Source: a virus. From it: DNA of 26,032 nt. How positions within the stretch are numbered: the stretch's first letter is position 1; each line of letters begins with the position of its first letter. A program made the position numbers and the translations under genes. The notes under the pieces are model-generated. The model ran no database searches and had not been told where the DNA came from. It was given only the letters and a program-made list of their open reading frames with translations. Where the stretch lies: the IMG/VR virus record IMGVR_UViG_3300042309_001027, positions 1 through 26,032 of that record; one strand, 5' to 3'. Positions 6,431 to 13,463 of this stretch are shown here, piece after piece.

Positions 6431-6670
6431 TTATAAATTGTCTGTACACCAGATAGGAGTTTTTTCTCCCATATACGCACCCATCACGTTAAAATTGAAG
6501 TACTCTACCGCCTCTTCTTCCGTCATTTCAACACTAAGTATTTCAATACACTTACTAACGGAATAAATTAATCTCATAGAAGTTTCATCTATACCAATTA
6601 TTGCACCATCAAATCCATCTGCAATCAGAAGTTCTTCTTCTGGAAACCACTCTAAAATTTTATCTAACAT
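6431..6670 (-). CDS. conserved small phage protein of unknown function
   Basis: This 79-residue acidic protein starts MLDKILEWFPEEELLIADGF and carries the conserved blocks DGFDGAIIGID, SMRLIYSVSKCIEIL and GAYMGEKTPIWC. I recognise it as a family spread across phages of many hosts, in both lytic and temperate genomes, with no assigned function. There is no signal peptide or membrane segment, so it is probably cytoplasmic. Its start overlaps the lipoprotein gene upstream by 11 nt. Confidence 0.8.
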   Translation of the reverse strand: MLDKILEWFPEEELLIADGFDGAIIGIDETSMRLIYSVSKCIEILSVEMTEEEAVEYFNFNVMGAYMGEKTPIWCTDNL

Positions 6671-6800
6671 TTTCTTTTATTTTATGAGTTTTACTGTTAT
6701 TAACCTCTTTTTTTTTGTAATACCCGTAAGCATCACAATCAGCTTTTTTGGTTGTTTTACAACCGAATAGTAAAAATACTATTAATAATAATTTATACAT
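6660..6800 (-). CDS. very small putative lipoprotein
   Basis: This 46-residue frame begins MYKLLLIVFLLFGCKTTKKA, a short basic start, a hydrophobic run and a lipobox-like LFGC, followed by ADCDAYGYYKKKE. The Lys-rich mature part, only 33 residues from Cys14, would be tethered to a membrane. I have seen small proteins with a C-K-T...C-D-A-Y-G pattern in Bacteroidota genomes and phages; the function is unknown. It overlaps the sigma factor gene upstream by 8 nt and the gene downstream by 11 nt, consistent with one operon and with the packing used elsewhere in the window. Confidence 0.65.
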   Translation of the reverse strand: MYKLLLIVFLLFGCKTTKKADCDAYGYYKKKEVNNSKTHKIKENVR

Positions 6801-7323
6801 ATACTTTATCTTTTAATTTTTTTATAATTTTTGCTTTAGATCTATGCAGAAAAGCTTTAGAAGTACCCTCATGAATATTCAATTTTTTCGCAATCTCCTT
6901 ATGTTTTAAATCTTCATAATAATATAAAGTAGTTACGACTTTATATGATTTAGGTAAATTCATAACCTCATCCTTTATATCTTTCATCATTTCGTCAATA
7001 GTGTAATCGTATTCTACATCAGGAACTTCAAAATGATCATAATATTCAAAAGTCATTTTTGTTTTTCTTATAAAATCTATCGTACAGTTTTTAAAAATTC
7101 TATATACCCATCCTTCAAAACTACCTTCAAAATCATATTTAGAAATGTTTTTAAATAATTTAATGAAACCTTCCTGAAGTATATCATCTACTGTTGTTGG
7201 TTCTTTAATATATTTCTTTATCGTTCTTACCGCAACAGGTTTACAACATTTAAATAGTTCAAATTCCGATTTTACATTATTTTTTATACAACCTTCGATA
7301 ACAATTCTAATATCTGTATTCAT
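6793..7323 (-). CDS. ECF-type RNA polymerase sigma factor
   Basis: This 176-residue protein has the two domains of an extracytoplasmic-function sigma factor. Region 2 includes TTVDDILQEGFIKLFKNIS and YDFEGSFEGWVYRIFKNCTI with DFIRK, the -10-recognising helix and the motif pattern D-D-x-x-Q-E-x-F. Region 4 includes LPKSYKVVTTLYYYEDLKHK and the helix-turn-helix EIAKKLNIHEGTSKAFLHRS with KAKIIKKL. It would direct host RNA polymerase to phage promoters. The ATATTTATA element in this window is a candidate target, by inference only. No anti-sigma gene is adjacent. Upstream there is a -7-like TATATTTG at 7351-7344 but no clear -33 box. It heads an operon running into the lipoprotein gene and the conserved gene at 6431. 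Confidence 0.9.
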   Translation of the reverse strand: MNTDIRIVIEGCIKNNVKSEFELFKCCKPVAVRTIKKYIKEPTTVDDILQEGFIKLFKNISKYDFEGSFEGWVYRIFKNCTIDFIRKTKMTFEYYDHFEVPDVEYDYTIDEMMKDIKDEVMNLPKSYKVVTTLYYYEDLKHKEIAKKLNIHEGTSKAFLHRSKAKIIKKLKDKVYV

Positions 7324-7393
7324 AAAACATTATTTATAGATATCAAATATATGGATAATTAAAATAAAAAAAAAATATTTACGAAATTATTTA

Positions 7394-8689
7394 TCAGTAA
7401 TTTATTATTTTTCTTTTTGTTCCATCATCATAAATTTCAAAAACAACACCTTTATATTGTGAATGAACTTCTTGTCCAATTAAATTAACATACTTTACAA
7501 TTGTTTTATTTTTAATTTTTCTCATAACATATATTGGACCATACATTTTAAATTTCCCATCAAAATCATATTGTAACAATCTATAATAAGTAAATTCTCT
7601 TTGAGTAAAATCTTCATGTGAATAATTTATTTCTATTGTACTAAATCCCGCAGCTTTTACATACGCAGTATTACTCCAATCCATACCATTCACACTTGAC
7701 TCTAAAATAAAATAATCCGAATTATGTTCGGATGCGGTTACCCACTTAATAAGGTTTGATTGTATATAACTAAATCCTTCAAAATAAATTAATTCCACAG
7801 GTAAAGGATTTATCACTTGTAAGACACCAACCCATCCACCCCATGAACCAACGTTTGAAACATCGGAAGTCCATCGAATAGTAAGTTGTCCTGCTGCATT
7901 TGTTGCTATAATTGAAGGCGGAGTAGCTTCTCCCGTAAGAGTAGCTAAAAGAGGTGCAGATGTATTTGCTCCGTCATAAACGTATAGATAATCAAAATCA
8001 GTTTCCAAATCTAATTCAGTGAATGATAGCTCTAATTTCTTTGTGTTATCTGACGGTGTGAATGTTAGAGTTCTATTAACGTTATTAGAGTATCCTCCTA
8101 ACAGAGTTGCGGTTGGACCTGCATCATCTGTTATCGTATATACGTAAGAATCTATATTTTGAGAACATGCACTAATGAAGGGAATGAGAGTATTTTCACT
8201 AGCATTGGTTGAAGTTATTCCCAAATCATCGACATATCTTTCATGTGTACCAGATGCTCTACCGTCTAGCAATCGAATAAAAACATTGGTTAAACCTAAA
8301 GATCCGATATTAAGTGAGTACTGAGTCCAAGTAGTAGTCGGAGCTGTGACAGATCCTCTCGTTGTCCAAGTAGTTCCGTTTGGTGATGTCTGGACATTTA
8401 GGGTCCACGCAGTTGAATTTGAACTTCTTCTGTGCCAGAAAGTTAACACGCCAGGGTTTGCAATTTGTGGAGTTCGAATAGCATCATTAACACCATTAAA
8501 AGTTAATTGATGGGTTCCTGTTCTTACTGGAGATGTACCATATACCATAGAAGTTGCAGTCCATGTACCGCGTTGAGTCGGTAAAGATCCATTAAAACTT
8601 TCATATAGAAAATATCTATCACATTGTGAATGTAGGTATAGTGATGAAAATATACTTAATATAAAAATCAAAAAAAATTTCATTTTCAT
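7394..8689 (-). CDS. secreted CUB-domain protein with type IX secretion-like C-terminal signal
   Basis: This 431-residue protein has a signal peptide (MKMKFFLIFILSIFSSLYLH, then SQC) and a jelly-roll-like section at about 25-160 (VLTFWHRRSSNSTAWTL, FIRLLDGRASGTHERYVDDL). A CUB-like domain spans about 175-292 (LELSFTELDLETDFDYLYVY, then DGANTSAPLLATL). Next comes the Bacteroidota block LPVELIYFEGF, LIKWVTASEHNSDYFILESS. The end, YVNLIGQEVHSQYKGVVFEI plus YDDGTKRKI, looks like a type IX sorting domain. The protein would therefore be exported and displayed on, or released from, the host surface. Base composition is split: sample 60-nt lines have 29 (8401) and 26 (7861) G/C, against 12 at 7501. 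It was probably acquired from a host; adhesion or polysaccharide binding is a guess. Confidence 0.85.
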   Translation of the reverse strand: MKMKFFLIFILSIFSSLYLHSQCDRYFLYESFNGSLPTQRGTWTATSMVYGTSPVRTGTHQLTFNGVNDAIRTPQIANPGVLTFWHRRSSNSTAWTLNVQTSPNGTTWTTRGSVTAPTTTWTQYSLNIGSLGLTNVFIRLLDGRASGTHERYVDDLGITSTNASENTLIPFISACSQNIDSYVYTITDDAGPTATLLGGYSNNVNRTLTFTPSDNTKKLELSFTELDLETDFDYLYVYDGANTSAPLLATLTGEATPPSIIATNAAGQLTIRWTSDVSNVGSWGGWVGVLQVINPLPVELIYFEGFSYIQSNLIKWVTASEHNSDYFILESSVNGMDWSNTAYVKAAGFSTIEINYSHEDFTQREFTYYRLLQYDFDGKFKMYGPIYVMRKIKNKTIVKYVNLIGQEVHSQYKGVVFEIYDDGTKRKIINY

Positions 8690-8913
8690 TTTTTTTAAAC
8701 TTCAATACCCTCATTAAAGATCCCCCAAAATTTCTCAGTGGAATGAACATATTATTAATATAAATATACTTTAAAAAATAATTTTTTCCACAATAAAATA
8801 TGATTTTTATCAAAGAGTTGTTTTTAAAAAGCAAATACATACTTTTTATGATTAAAAAATAAAAATTTTCTATATGATGTACCTTAGTGTACTACTACGT
8901 TAATCCTTTATGA

Positions 8914-9348
8914 TTAAAATTTATTATTGGGATTGTATTCGAGTTCTAAGTGAATAGGTTTATACTTATCTTTTACTCTATCGGATATAGGTATGGAATC
9001 ACCATTTTCATCTATCCTAACAAATTTTATATTTGTACTCAAAACAACACTTTGAGTACCAGAATAAACATTATGAGATCTAGCCTCTAAGTTTAATGTT
9101 AGTGAAGTATTCCCCACATCAATAACTTTACCATATATTTTTAAAAGTTGACCTTCTTTTGCGGGTTTTTTAAAAAGACATTCATCTATTTTAACAGTAA
9201 CCATTCTAGGTGTATCACAAACTTCCATTGCATAAGCTGCACCAGCAGCATCCAACCAAGCTAACAACTTACCACCAAATAAATTACCGTGAAAACCCAA
9301 ATCACTTTTTTTAATAGGGTGTGTTGAAATTAAAATAAAATTATTCAT
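8914..9348 (-). CDS. acyl-CoA thioesterase, hotdog fold (YciA-like)
   Basis: This 144-residue protein matches the small hotdog acyl-CoA thioesterases that hydrolyse acyl-CoA to fatty acid and CoA in the cytoplasm. Visible signatures are HPIKKSDLGFHGNLFGGKLL near the N-terminus (the usual H-P-x-x-x-N-x-x-G-x-x-F-G-G pattern), then AWLDAAGAAYAME with the expected acidic residue on the central helix, and MVTVKIDECLFKKPAKEGQL as the next strands. Length is normal for a single-domain member. Its ATG overlaps the thymidine kinase stop by 8 nt, so the two are probably translated from one message. In a phage it may shift host lipid metabolism. Family call is firm; the substrate is not known. Confidence 0.88.
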   Translation of the reverse strand: MNNFILISTHPIKKSDLGFHGNLFGGKLLAWLDAAGAAYAMEVCDTPRMVTVKIDECLFKKPAKEGQLLKIYGKVIDVGNTSLTLNLEARSHNVYSGTQSVVLSTNIKFVRIDENGDSIPISDRVKDKYKPIHLELEYNPNNKF

Positions 9349-9916
9349 ATTTTTTTTTCATTAATTTATAATATTTTCTACCAACAGGCATATAAGAATC
9401 ATTACCACCAATCATAAATTTAGATCCACTAAAAACTGGTATGTTTTCATGTAATCTCATATTCATTATTGCTTTATTATCATATTTACAAACAGTTTCA
9501 ATTTCCTCTATCTCATCTGCCAAAGTCATAAGATACATTGACCCCTCAAATGGTTCACCTTTAAAATCTGATCTCAATCCGTAAGCAATTACATCACAAT
9601 CTAATTCATCTACAATATCTGTTAACTGCCAAACCTGACATTTAGTTAAAAACTGAGATTCGTCTATAAAAACACAATCACAACCAAAACAATTTTCGGA
9701 TACAAACTCAAATAAATTAGTTGACTCATCGAAAGAATACGCATCTCTACTTATACCAATTCTAGACGCGATTTTATTATTACCATATCTATCATCTAAA
9801 TTAGAAGTAAATAGAATTATATTCCTATCTCTTTCTTCATAATTATACGCTGTTTTTAATAAATCTAATGATTTTCCTGCACCCATTGTTGAGTATCTAA
9901 AATATAACTTTCCCAT
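9341..9916 (-). CDS. tdk: thymidine kinase, type II (TK1-like), zinc site degenerate
   Basis: This 191-residue protein is a TK1-type thymidine kinase, which phosphorylates thymidine to dTMP for DNA synthesis. It has the Walker A loop STMGAGKS at 9-16, VFIDESQFL at 83-90 with the catalytic Glu86, YGLRSDFKGEPFEGS at 112-126 and the lasso-like region IGGNDSYMPVGRKYYK. Family members normally hold a structural zinc with C-x-x-C and C-x-x-C/H. Here the positions read C143-K-Y-D146 and G179-R-K-Y182, so only one ligand remains. The loss is found in other phage and bacterial TKs as I recall, but it is worth noting. The gene starts 14 nt after an ATATTTATA element and overlaps the thioesterase gene downstream. 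Confidence 0.9.
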   Translation of the reverse strand: MGKLYFRYSTMGAGKSLDLLKTAYNYEERDRNIILFTSNLDDRYGNNKIASRIGISRDAYSFDESTNLFEFVSENCFGCDCVFIDESQFLTKCQVWQLTDIVDELDCDVIAYGLRSDFKGEPFEGSMYLMTLADEIEEIETVCKYDNKAIMNMRLHENIPVFSGSKFMIGGNDSYMPVGRKYYKLMKKKYE

Positions 9917-9930
9917 AATTTTTTTATAAG

Positions 9931-9939
9931 TATAAATAT
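9931..9939 (-). promoter_or_regulatory. ATATTTATA element (candidate late promoter)
   Basis: The exact core lies 14 nt upstream of the thymidine kinase ATG (9916), with A/T-rich flanks. The spacing equals that of the copy before 3216. Confidence 0.45.
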
Positions 9940-9974
9940 TTATTTTTATAAAATAAAGTGATAATATATAAAAT

Positions 9975-10400
9975 ATGAAATATAAATTAACTAAAAAAGA
10001 AATCGGTAGACTATTATCTGATTACGAATATATGGGATATGATGAAGAATCGGCAATAGAAGATTTAATAAATTTAGTTTCATATCTTAATAATTTAAAA
10101 TCTGATTTGATTCTATATAGAATAATTTGTTTAGATAGTAAAGAAGAATTAAATACTGTAAAAGTTGGGTCCCATTATTCTTTAAATAAAAAAAATCTCA
10201 CAACTAATCATTATAGAAGGGGTAGTATTGCAGGAGATTGTAGAGGGGAAAAGGTATTTCTTTTAACGGTATCTATCAATAAATCGATGATAGATGTTAT
10301 GGAAACTTTATCTAATAATATTTTGTTCCCACATGAAGAAGAAATAACTCTTAAAGATAAGGGTCAGGGGGTTATTGTTCTAAGTATCGAGGAATTATAA
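9975..10400 (+). CDS. ADP-ribosyltransferase-like protein
   Basis: This 141-residue protein resembles R-S-E class mono-ADP-ribosyltransferases, the group that includes T4 Alt and ModA/ModB. I read Arg49 in LILYRIICLDS as the NAD-contacting Arg, GSHYSLNKKNL (65-75) as the S-T-S-like strand, and PHEEEITLKDKGQG (119-132) as the E-x-E loop, with Glu121 and Glu123 in the catalytic spacing. Residues 1-40 are a helical lead-in. It would transfer ADP-ribose from NAD+ to a host target, perhaps RNA polymerase or translation factors. It lacks the packaging tag, so it is probably made after infection. It is alone on the plus strand and its end overlaps the convergent DUF2452 gene by 6 nt. Confidence is moderate because the match is by motif only. 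Confidence 0.65.
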   Translation: MKYKLTKKEIGRLLSDYEYMGYDEESAIEDLINLVSYLNNLKSDLILYRIICLDSKEELNTVKVGSHYSLNKKNLTTNHYRRGSIAGDCRGEKVFLLTVSINKSMIDVMETLSNNILFPHEEEITLKDKGQGVIVLSIEEL

Positions 10401-10778
10401 TTTCTCCCATACACCACTATTTAATAATCTATACGAACCAATATGTTTCATTTTCCATTCATTTGGTTTTATAATACTAAGAAAGTTATTACCATTTTTT
10501 CCTTCATACAGATGATATATCTCACCAACTGATGGTTGAAAGTTATATTCTGATGTGTATATCATTTTAGTATCATCATACTCCTTTAAAAGAGATTCGT
10601 ATTCTCTTTTTAATTCCTCCAATCTACTATTAAAATACTTATCTGCCTTTATGACATCACTTTTATCAACTACAATAGGTTCAAATTTTTGAGATCCTAC
10701 TGTAGTTGGGTAATGTTTAGTGTTAGCATCATATTTTTGATGATCCTCACTATATACTATATAATCAGGTTTTTTCAA
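10395..10778 (-). CDS. DUF2452 family protein
   Basis: This 127-residue protein fits DUF2452. The N-terminus carries the H-x-x-T-x-G element (TKHYPTTVGSQKFEPIVVDK). A central coiled coil follows (LEELKREYESLLKEY), and the end is FQPSVGEIYHLYEGKNGNN and FLSIIKPNEWKMKHIGSYRL, where the family reads G-x-x-Y-x-L-Y...L-S-M-I-x-P-N-E-W. Function is unknown; members occur in Bacteroidota and their phages. It overlaps the GMP reductase-like gene by 4 nt, so it is translationally coupled to it, and it converges on the ADP-ribosyltransferase-like gene. Confidence 0.8.
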   Translation of the reverse strand: MKKPDYIVYSEDHQKYDANTKHYPTTVGSQKFEPIVVDKSDVIKADKYFNSRLEELKREYESLLKEYDDTKMIYTSEYNFQPSVGEIYHLYEGKNGNNFLSIIKPNEWKMKHIGSYRLLNSGVWEKL

Positions 10779-11857
10779 AGTAAATGTGCCTTTGATTCTA
10801 TTATACCTGAATTAGTTATTTCCACAAAAGTCGCCTTTTCATTGTAATCCGATATCGTTCTACACCCACTGTAAGATAGTGCAGATTTTAACCCATCATT
10901 AAGACTTTCTATTATGTAGGAAACTCCTCCTTTGAATGGTATTAGTGTAGATTCACCTTCTATGTGTTTAGTAGACTGCCCATGTGTAGATTTAGTTTCT
11001 AAACTAGCTGAACCTCTATATTTTTTATAAAGTGAACCATCACGAATCGAAACAATTTTACCTGGAGATTCTTTTGTTCCAGCCAATAAGGAACCTAACA
11101 TAACACAAGATGCCCCTAAACCTAAAGCCTTAGCAATATCACCACTATTTCTAATACCACCATCAGCCATAACAGGTATTTCTGAATCAACAATACAATC
11201 CACTATAGATTGTACGTTTGGTATACCATGTCCAGTTTTTATTCTAGTAGTACATAAACTACCACCACCAATACCAACTCTTAAACCATCGGCACCCCAT
11301 TCACGTAGATCCATAGCAGATTCCGTAGTTGATATATTTCCAGCAATGATATCAACGTGATCAGGTAAGTTTTTCTTTAATTCAGAAATCATAGTTTTAA
11401 CATTAGAATGGTGACCATGAGCAACATCAATAATTAATATATTCGCACCACTCTCAACCAATTTAGTTGCCCTAATAATATCTGAAGACATTACACCAAT
11501 TGCAGCCATAACAGGAATGTCCTGAATTTCTGTGTACCAATTATCGTACATAACTCCCCATTCTTCATATGTTGAATTATCTTTAAAATGTTTTCTGACT
11601 TTTTTGACTTCTTCACATTGTTCTTCTACTGTCATAAATCTATGAATACAGCCTACACCACCTAGTTCAGCCATTTTAATTGCCATTTCATGTTCACAAA
11701 CAGTATCCATACAAGATGCAACATAAGGGGTTAATATCCCATATCTTCTACTAACTTTTGTATTTAAATTAATTTGTGACCTACTACTAATATCTGAATA
11801 TTTTGGTATTAATAGAACATCATCATACGTTAACGCCTTATTTTTTATTTTATCCAT
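10775..11857 (-). CDS. GMP reductase / IMP dehydrogenase family enzyme without CBS domains
   Basis: This 360-residue TIM-barrel enzyme starts with ALTYDDVLLIPKYSDISSRS, which is diagnostic for the family. DVAHGH (144-149) and GGIRNSG follow, and the IMP loop GIGGGSLCTTRIKTG places the catalytic Cys at 202. About 25 residues replace the two CBS domains of typical IMP dehydrogenases. The flap region (SLETKSTHGQSTKHIEGEST, then LIPFKGG) is short and lacks the Arg-Tyr dyad that IMP dehydrogenase uses to activate water. GMP reductase, which converts GMP to IMP with NADPH, is therefore more likely, but IMP dehydrogenase is not excluded. With thymidine kinase nearby it suggests remodelling of nucleotide pools. 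It is at the end of the operon that begins at 12971. Confidence 0.85.
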   Translation of the reverse strand: MDKIKNKALTYDDVLLIPKYSDISSRSQINLNTKVSRRYGILTPYVASCMDTVCEHEMAIKMAELGGVGCIHRFMTVEEQCEEVKKVRKHFKDNSTYEEWGVMYDNWYTEIQDIPVMAAIGVMSSDIIRATKLVESGANILIIDVAHGHHSNVKTMISELKKNLPDHVDIIAGNISTTESAMDLREWGADGLRVGIGGGSLCTTRIKTGHGIPNVQSIVDCIVDSEIPVMADGGIRNSGDIAKALGLGASCVMLGSLLAGTKESPGKIVSIRDGSLYKKYRGSASLETKSTHGQSTKHIEGESTLIPFKGGVSYIIESLNDGLKSALSYSGCRTISDYNEKATFVEITNSGIIESKAHLL

Positions 11858-11871
11858 AACCTTTATTTTTT

Positions 11872-12033
11872 TTAATCATTTTTGTTATCTTCATTCATTT
11901 CATCCCCAAAACTTAAACCATCAAATTCTTCAGATAGTATATGGAACATTAAACCTGGTAAACATAAAATAACTGGTACTAGTAAAAGTAAGGCAGATAT
12001 AATTTTTAATACCCAATAAATTAATCTATACAT
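11872..12033 (-). CDS. small membrane protein
   Basis: This 53-residue protein starts MYRLIYWVLKIISALLLLVP and continues hydrophobic to about residue 31, so it has one long or two short membrane segments, followed by an acidic tail (EEFDGLSFGDEMNEDN). I start at the ATG at 12031-12033; the longer reading needs a GTG inside the upstream gene. The ATG overlaps the upstream stop by 8 nt, the same spacing as between other genes of this run. No family is recognised. Confidence 0.6.
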   Translation of the reverse strand: MYRLIYWVLKIISALLLLVPVILCLPGLMFHILSEEFDGLSFGDEMNEDNKND

Positions 12034-12232
12034 CTTTTTTAGTTTTACGTTTACGTGTTGTTTTTTTAAGTTGACTCTCAACTTTTTTTTCAATTTTAGG
12101 GTCACCGTGTTCTTCTAACCAATCAGTGATAATTGTGTTTTTTTTATTTGGGATTTCAATTGTAACATATTCAGGAAAAAACATATTTAACCCTACACCT
12201 GTACATACACTTATTGTATTTTTTTTATTCAT
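12026..12232 (-). CDS. small protein with basic tail, unknown function
   Basis: This 68-residue protein has a beta-like first half (MNKKNTISVCTGVGLNMFFP, EYVTIEIPNKKNTIITDWL) and a strongly basic end (LKKTTRKRKTKKDV) that could bind nucleic acid. No family is recognised. It overlaps the genes on both sides by 8 nt, which supports it as a real member of the operon. Confidence 0.6.
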   Translation of the reverse strand: MNKKNTISVCTGVGLNMFFPEYVTIEIPNKKNTIITDWLEEHGDPKIEKKVESQLKKTTRKRKTKKDV

Positions 12233-12401
12233 ATCTATTATTTAACATTCTTTTTAATTCATTATACCCAATAAAATCTTCAAATTTATTATGATAAAGA
12301 TTAATATAATTGTAAGCGGACTTATAATGTTCTTTCGTTTCACAACTTTCTATCACTTTAACACATTTTTTTTTAGCCTTTATTTGTTTTAGTATCTCCA
12401 T
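12225..12401 (-). CDS. small conserved protein of unknown function
   Basis: This 58-residue protein, MEILKQIKAKKKCVKVIESC followed by ETKEHYKSAYNYINLYHNKF and a C-terminal LKRMLNNRY, is all-helical. The pattern C-x-K-V-I-x-S-C-x-T...A-x-N-Y-I-x-L-Y/F-x-x-K-F is familiar from many small phage proteins of Bacteroidota, without a known role. Its stop overlaps the next gene by 8 nt and its start lies 29 nt inside the upstream gene. Confidence 0.65.
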   Translation of the reverse strand: MEILKQIKAKKKCVKVIESCETKEHYKSAYNYINLYHNKFEDFIGYNELKRMLNNRYE

Positions 12402-12690
12402 TTTTAATTTCCTCTTTCATTTTTATAATTCTATCACACATCTCATATTCTTCTATTGATTCATAGAATTCTAAGCATTTATTAAGTGAGTTAATCAAAT
12501 TATATTTATTTATTTCAGTGGTTAATATATACCCACTAATTGGGTTTATAATTCTAAAAATAGTCAGTTTTTCTAATCCCTCATCAATGGATTTTCTAAC
12601 TCCCTCAACTATTAATGAATTTATTAACCATTTATTTTTTAATAAAAATTCTTTAGCGTCTTGTTCATCACTAAAATAAAAATCTTTCAT
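12373..12690 (-). CDS. conserved helical protein of unknown function
   Basis: This 105-residue protein has an N-terminal helical part (MKDFYFSDEQDAKEFLLKNK), a short beta-like section (LTIFRIINPISGYILTTEIN) and a C-terminal helix pair (LNKCLEFYESIEEYEMCDRI, then IKMKEEI). The latter resembles the UVR-like helical ends seen in several small phage proteins. I assign no function. It is coupled to the gene before it by a 4-nt overlap (12687-12690). Confidence 0.65.
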   Translation of the reverse strand: MKDFYFSDEQDAKEFLLKNKWLINSLIVEGVRKSIDEGLEKLTIFRIINPISGYILTTEINKYNLINSLNKCLEFYESIEEYEMCDRIIKMKEEIKNGDTKTNKG

Positions 12691-12971
12691 AATGATAAAA
12701 TTCTTATTTTATATTCCCCATATAGATGCTCCACAAAATCTTGAGATATTTTTACAGAAATTTCGGCAGTCAATCCAAAATAATCAATTATAAATCTAGT
12801 GATAGATTGTGATAACATATGTCTACCATGAGAAGAAGTAATATCAAAAGTACTTAACAACCAACCACATTCTACTTTAGTTGGTAACCCTAATTTATCC
12901 TCAACAGTTTGAAAATCATTAGACAAAAACTTAAACATTCTTTCTTTTGAGTAAACAGTTACATTAGACAT
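12687..12971 (-). CDS. small protein of unknown function, first gene of an operon
   Basis: This 94-residue protein starts MSNVTVYSKERMFKFLSNDF. I chose the ATG at 12969-12971; the longer reading needs a TTG that would lie inside the promoter's -7 box. The middle (VECGWLLSTFDITSSHGRHM) and end (DFVEHLYGEYKIRILSL) show no motif I know. It is the first gene of a run to at least 11872, and probably through 10395, under a near-perfect host-type promoter with a leader of about 10 nt. Confidence 0.65.
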   Translation of the reverse strand: MSNVTVYSKERMFKFLSNDFQTVEDKLGLPTKVECGWLLSTFDITSSHGRHMLSQSITRFIIDYFGLTAEISVKISQDFVEHLYGEYKIRILSL

Positions 12972-12986
12972 AATGAATATTTTAGA

Positions 12987-13018
12987 CAAATATATAAAAA
13001 ATTTTTTATTATTCCAAA
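12987..13018 (-). promoter_or_regulatory. Bacteroidota-type promoter
   Basis: On the minus strand TTTG (13018-13015), a 20-nt spacer and TATATTTG (12994-12987) match the consensus exactly. The -33 box lies in the last codons of the upstream gene. The -7 box and downstream bases TATATTTGTCTAAA are identical to those of the promoter at 15487-15517. Confidence 0.7.
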
Positions 13019-13425
13019 TCTATTTCATTAATTAATTTAAAAAGTTTATGATCATTTAAACCTAACCTTTCTTTACACTCAATTAGATTAGGACTATATA
13101 TTTCATAATACTGTTGATATTTTTCATACTCGACTAATAACATATCCAATAAATCTTTAAAATCGTAAAATACTGTTTTATCTGTAGTATTATTTAATAT
13201 AGTTAATACATTTTCTTTTTCACCTTTATGAATCTTATCTATTAATAAATGTGAACTACTTTTTATTATAGAAATTTTCAATTGTTCTAAAATTTGATCA
13301 ATTTTATCTCTATAAATTTTTATTTGTTCACTACTATTTCTTAAACTATTTAAATCTTCCTGAATAAGTTTACCATCTTTTTCAAGAAATTTTACTAAAG
13401 CCTCAATTAGATTTTTATTTTCCAT
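13009..13425 (-). CDS. coiled-coil protein of unknown function
   Basis: This 138-residue protein is Lys/Glu/Leu-rich and helical throughout: MENKNLIEALVKFLEKDGKL, then LRNSSEQIKIYRDKIDQILE with heptad-like spacing, and later DFKDLLDMLLVEYEKYQQYY. I see no catalytic motif, signal peptide or membrane segment. The ATG at 13423-13425 is used; a longer frame would start with TTG. It is transcribed away from the plus-strand gene at 13511, with about 85 nt between their starts. Confidence 0.6.
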   Translation of the reverse strand: MENKNLIEALVKFLEKDGKLIQEDLNSLRNSSEQIKIYRDKIDQILEQLKISIIKSSSHLLIDKIHKGEKENVLTILNNTTDKTVFYDFKDLLDMLLVEYEKYQQYYEIYSPNLIECKERLGLNDHKLFKLINEIDLE

Positions 13426-13463
13426 ACCCAATATTAATTAATTTTTTTAAAAAAATCAATATA

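Noticed and set aside
8619-8840. A 73-residue minus-strand frame overlapping the start of the secreted-protein gene
   Set aside because: It is Phe/Ile/Tyr/Lys-rich in the way of translated AT-rich noncoding DNA and overlaps the signal peptide of a well-supported gene in another frame.
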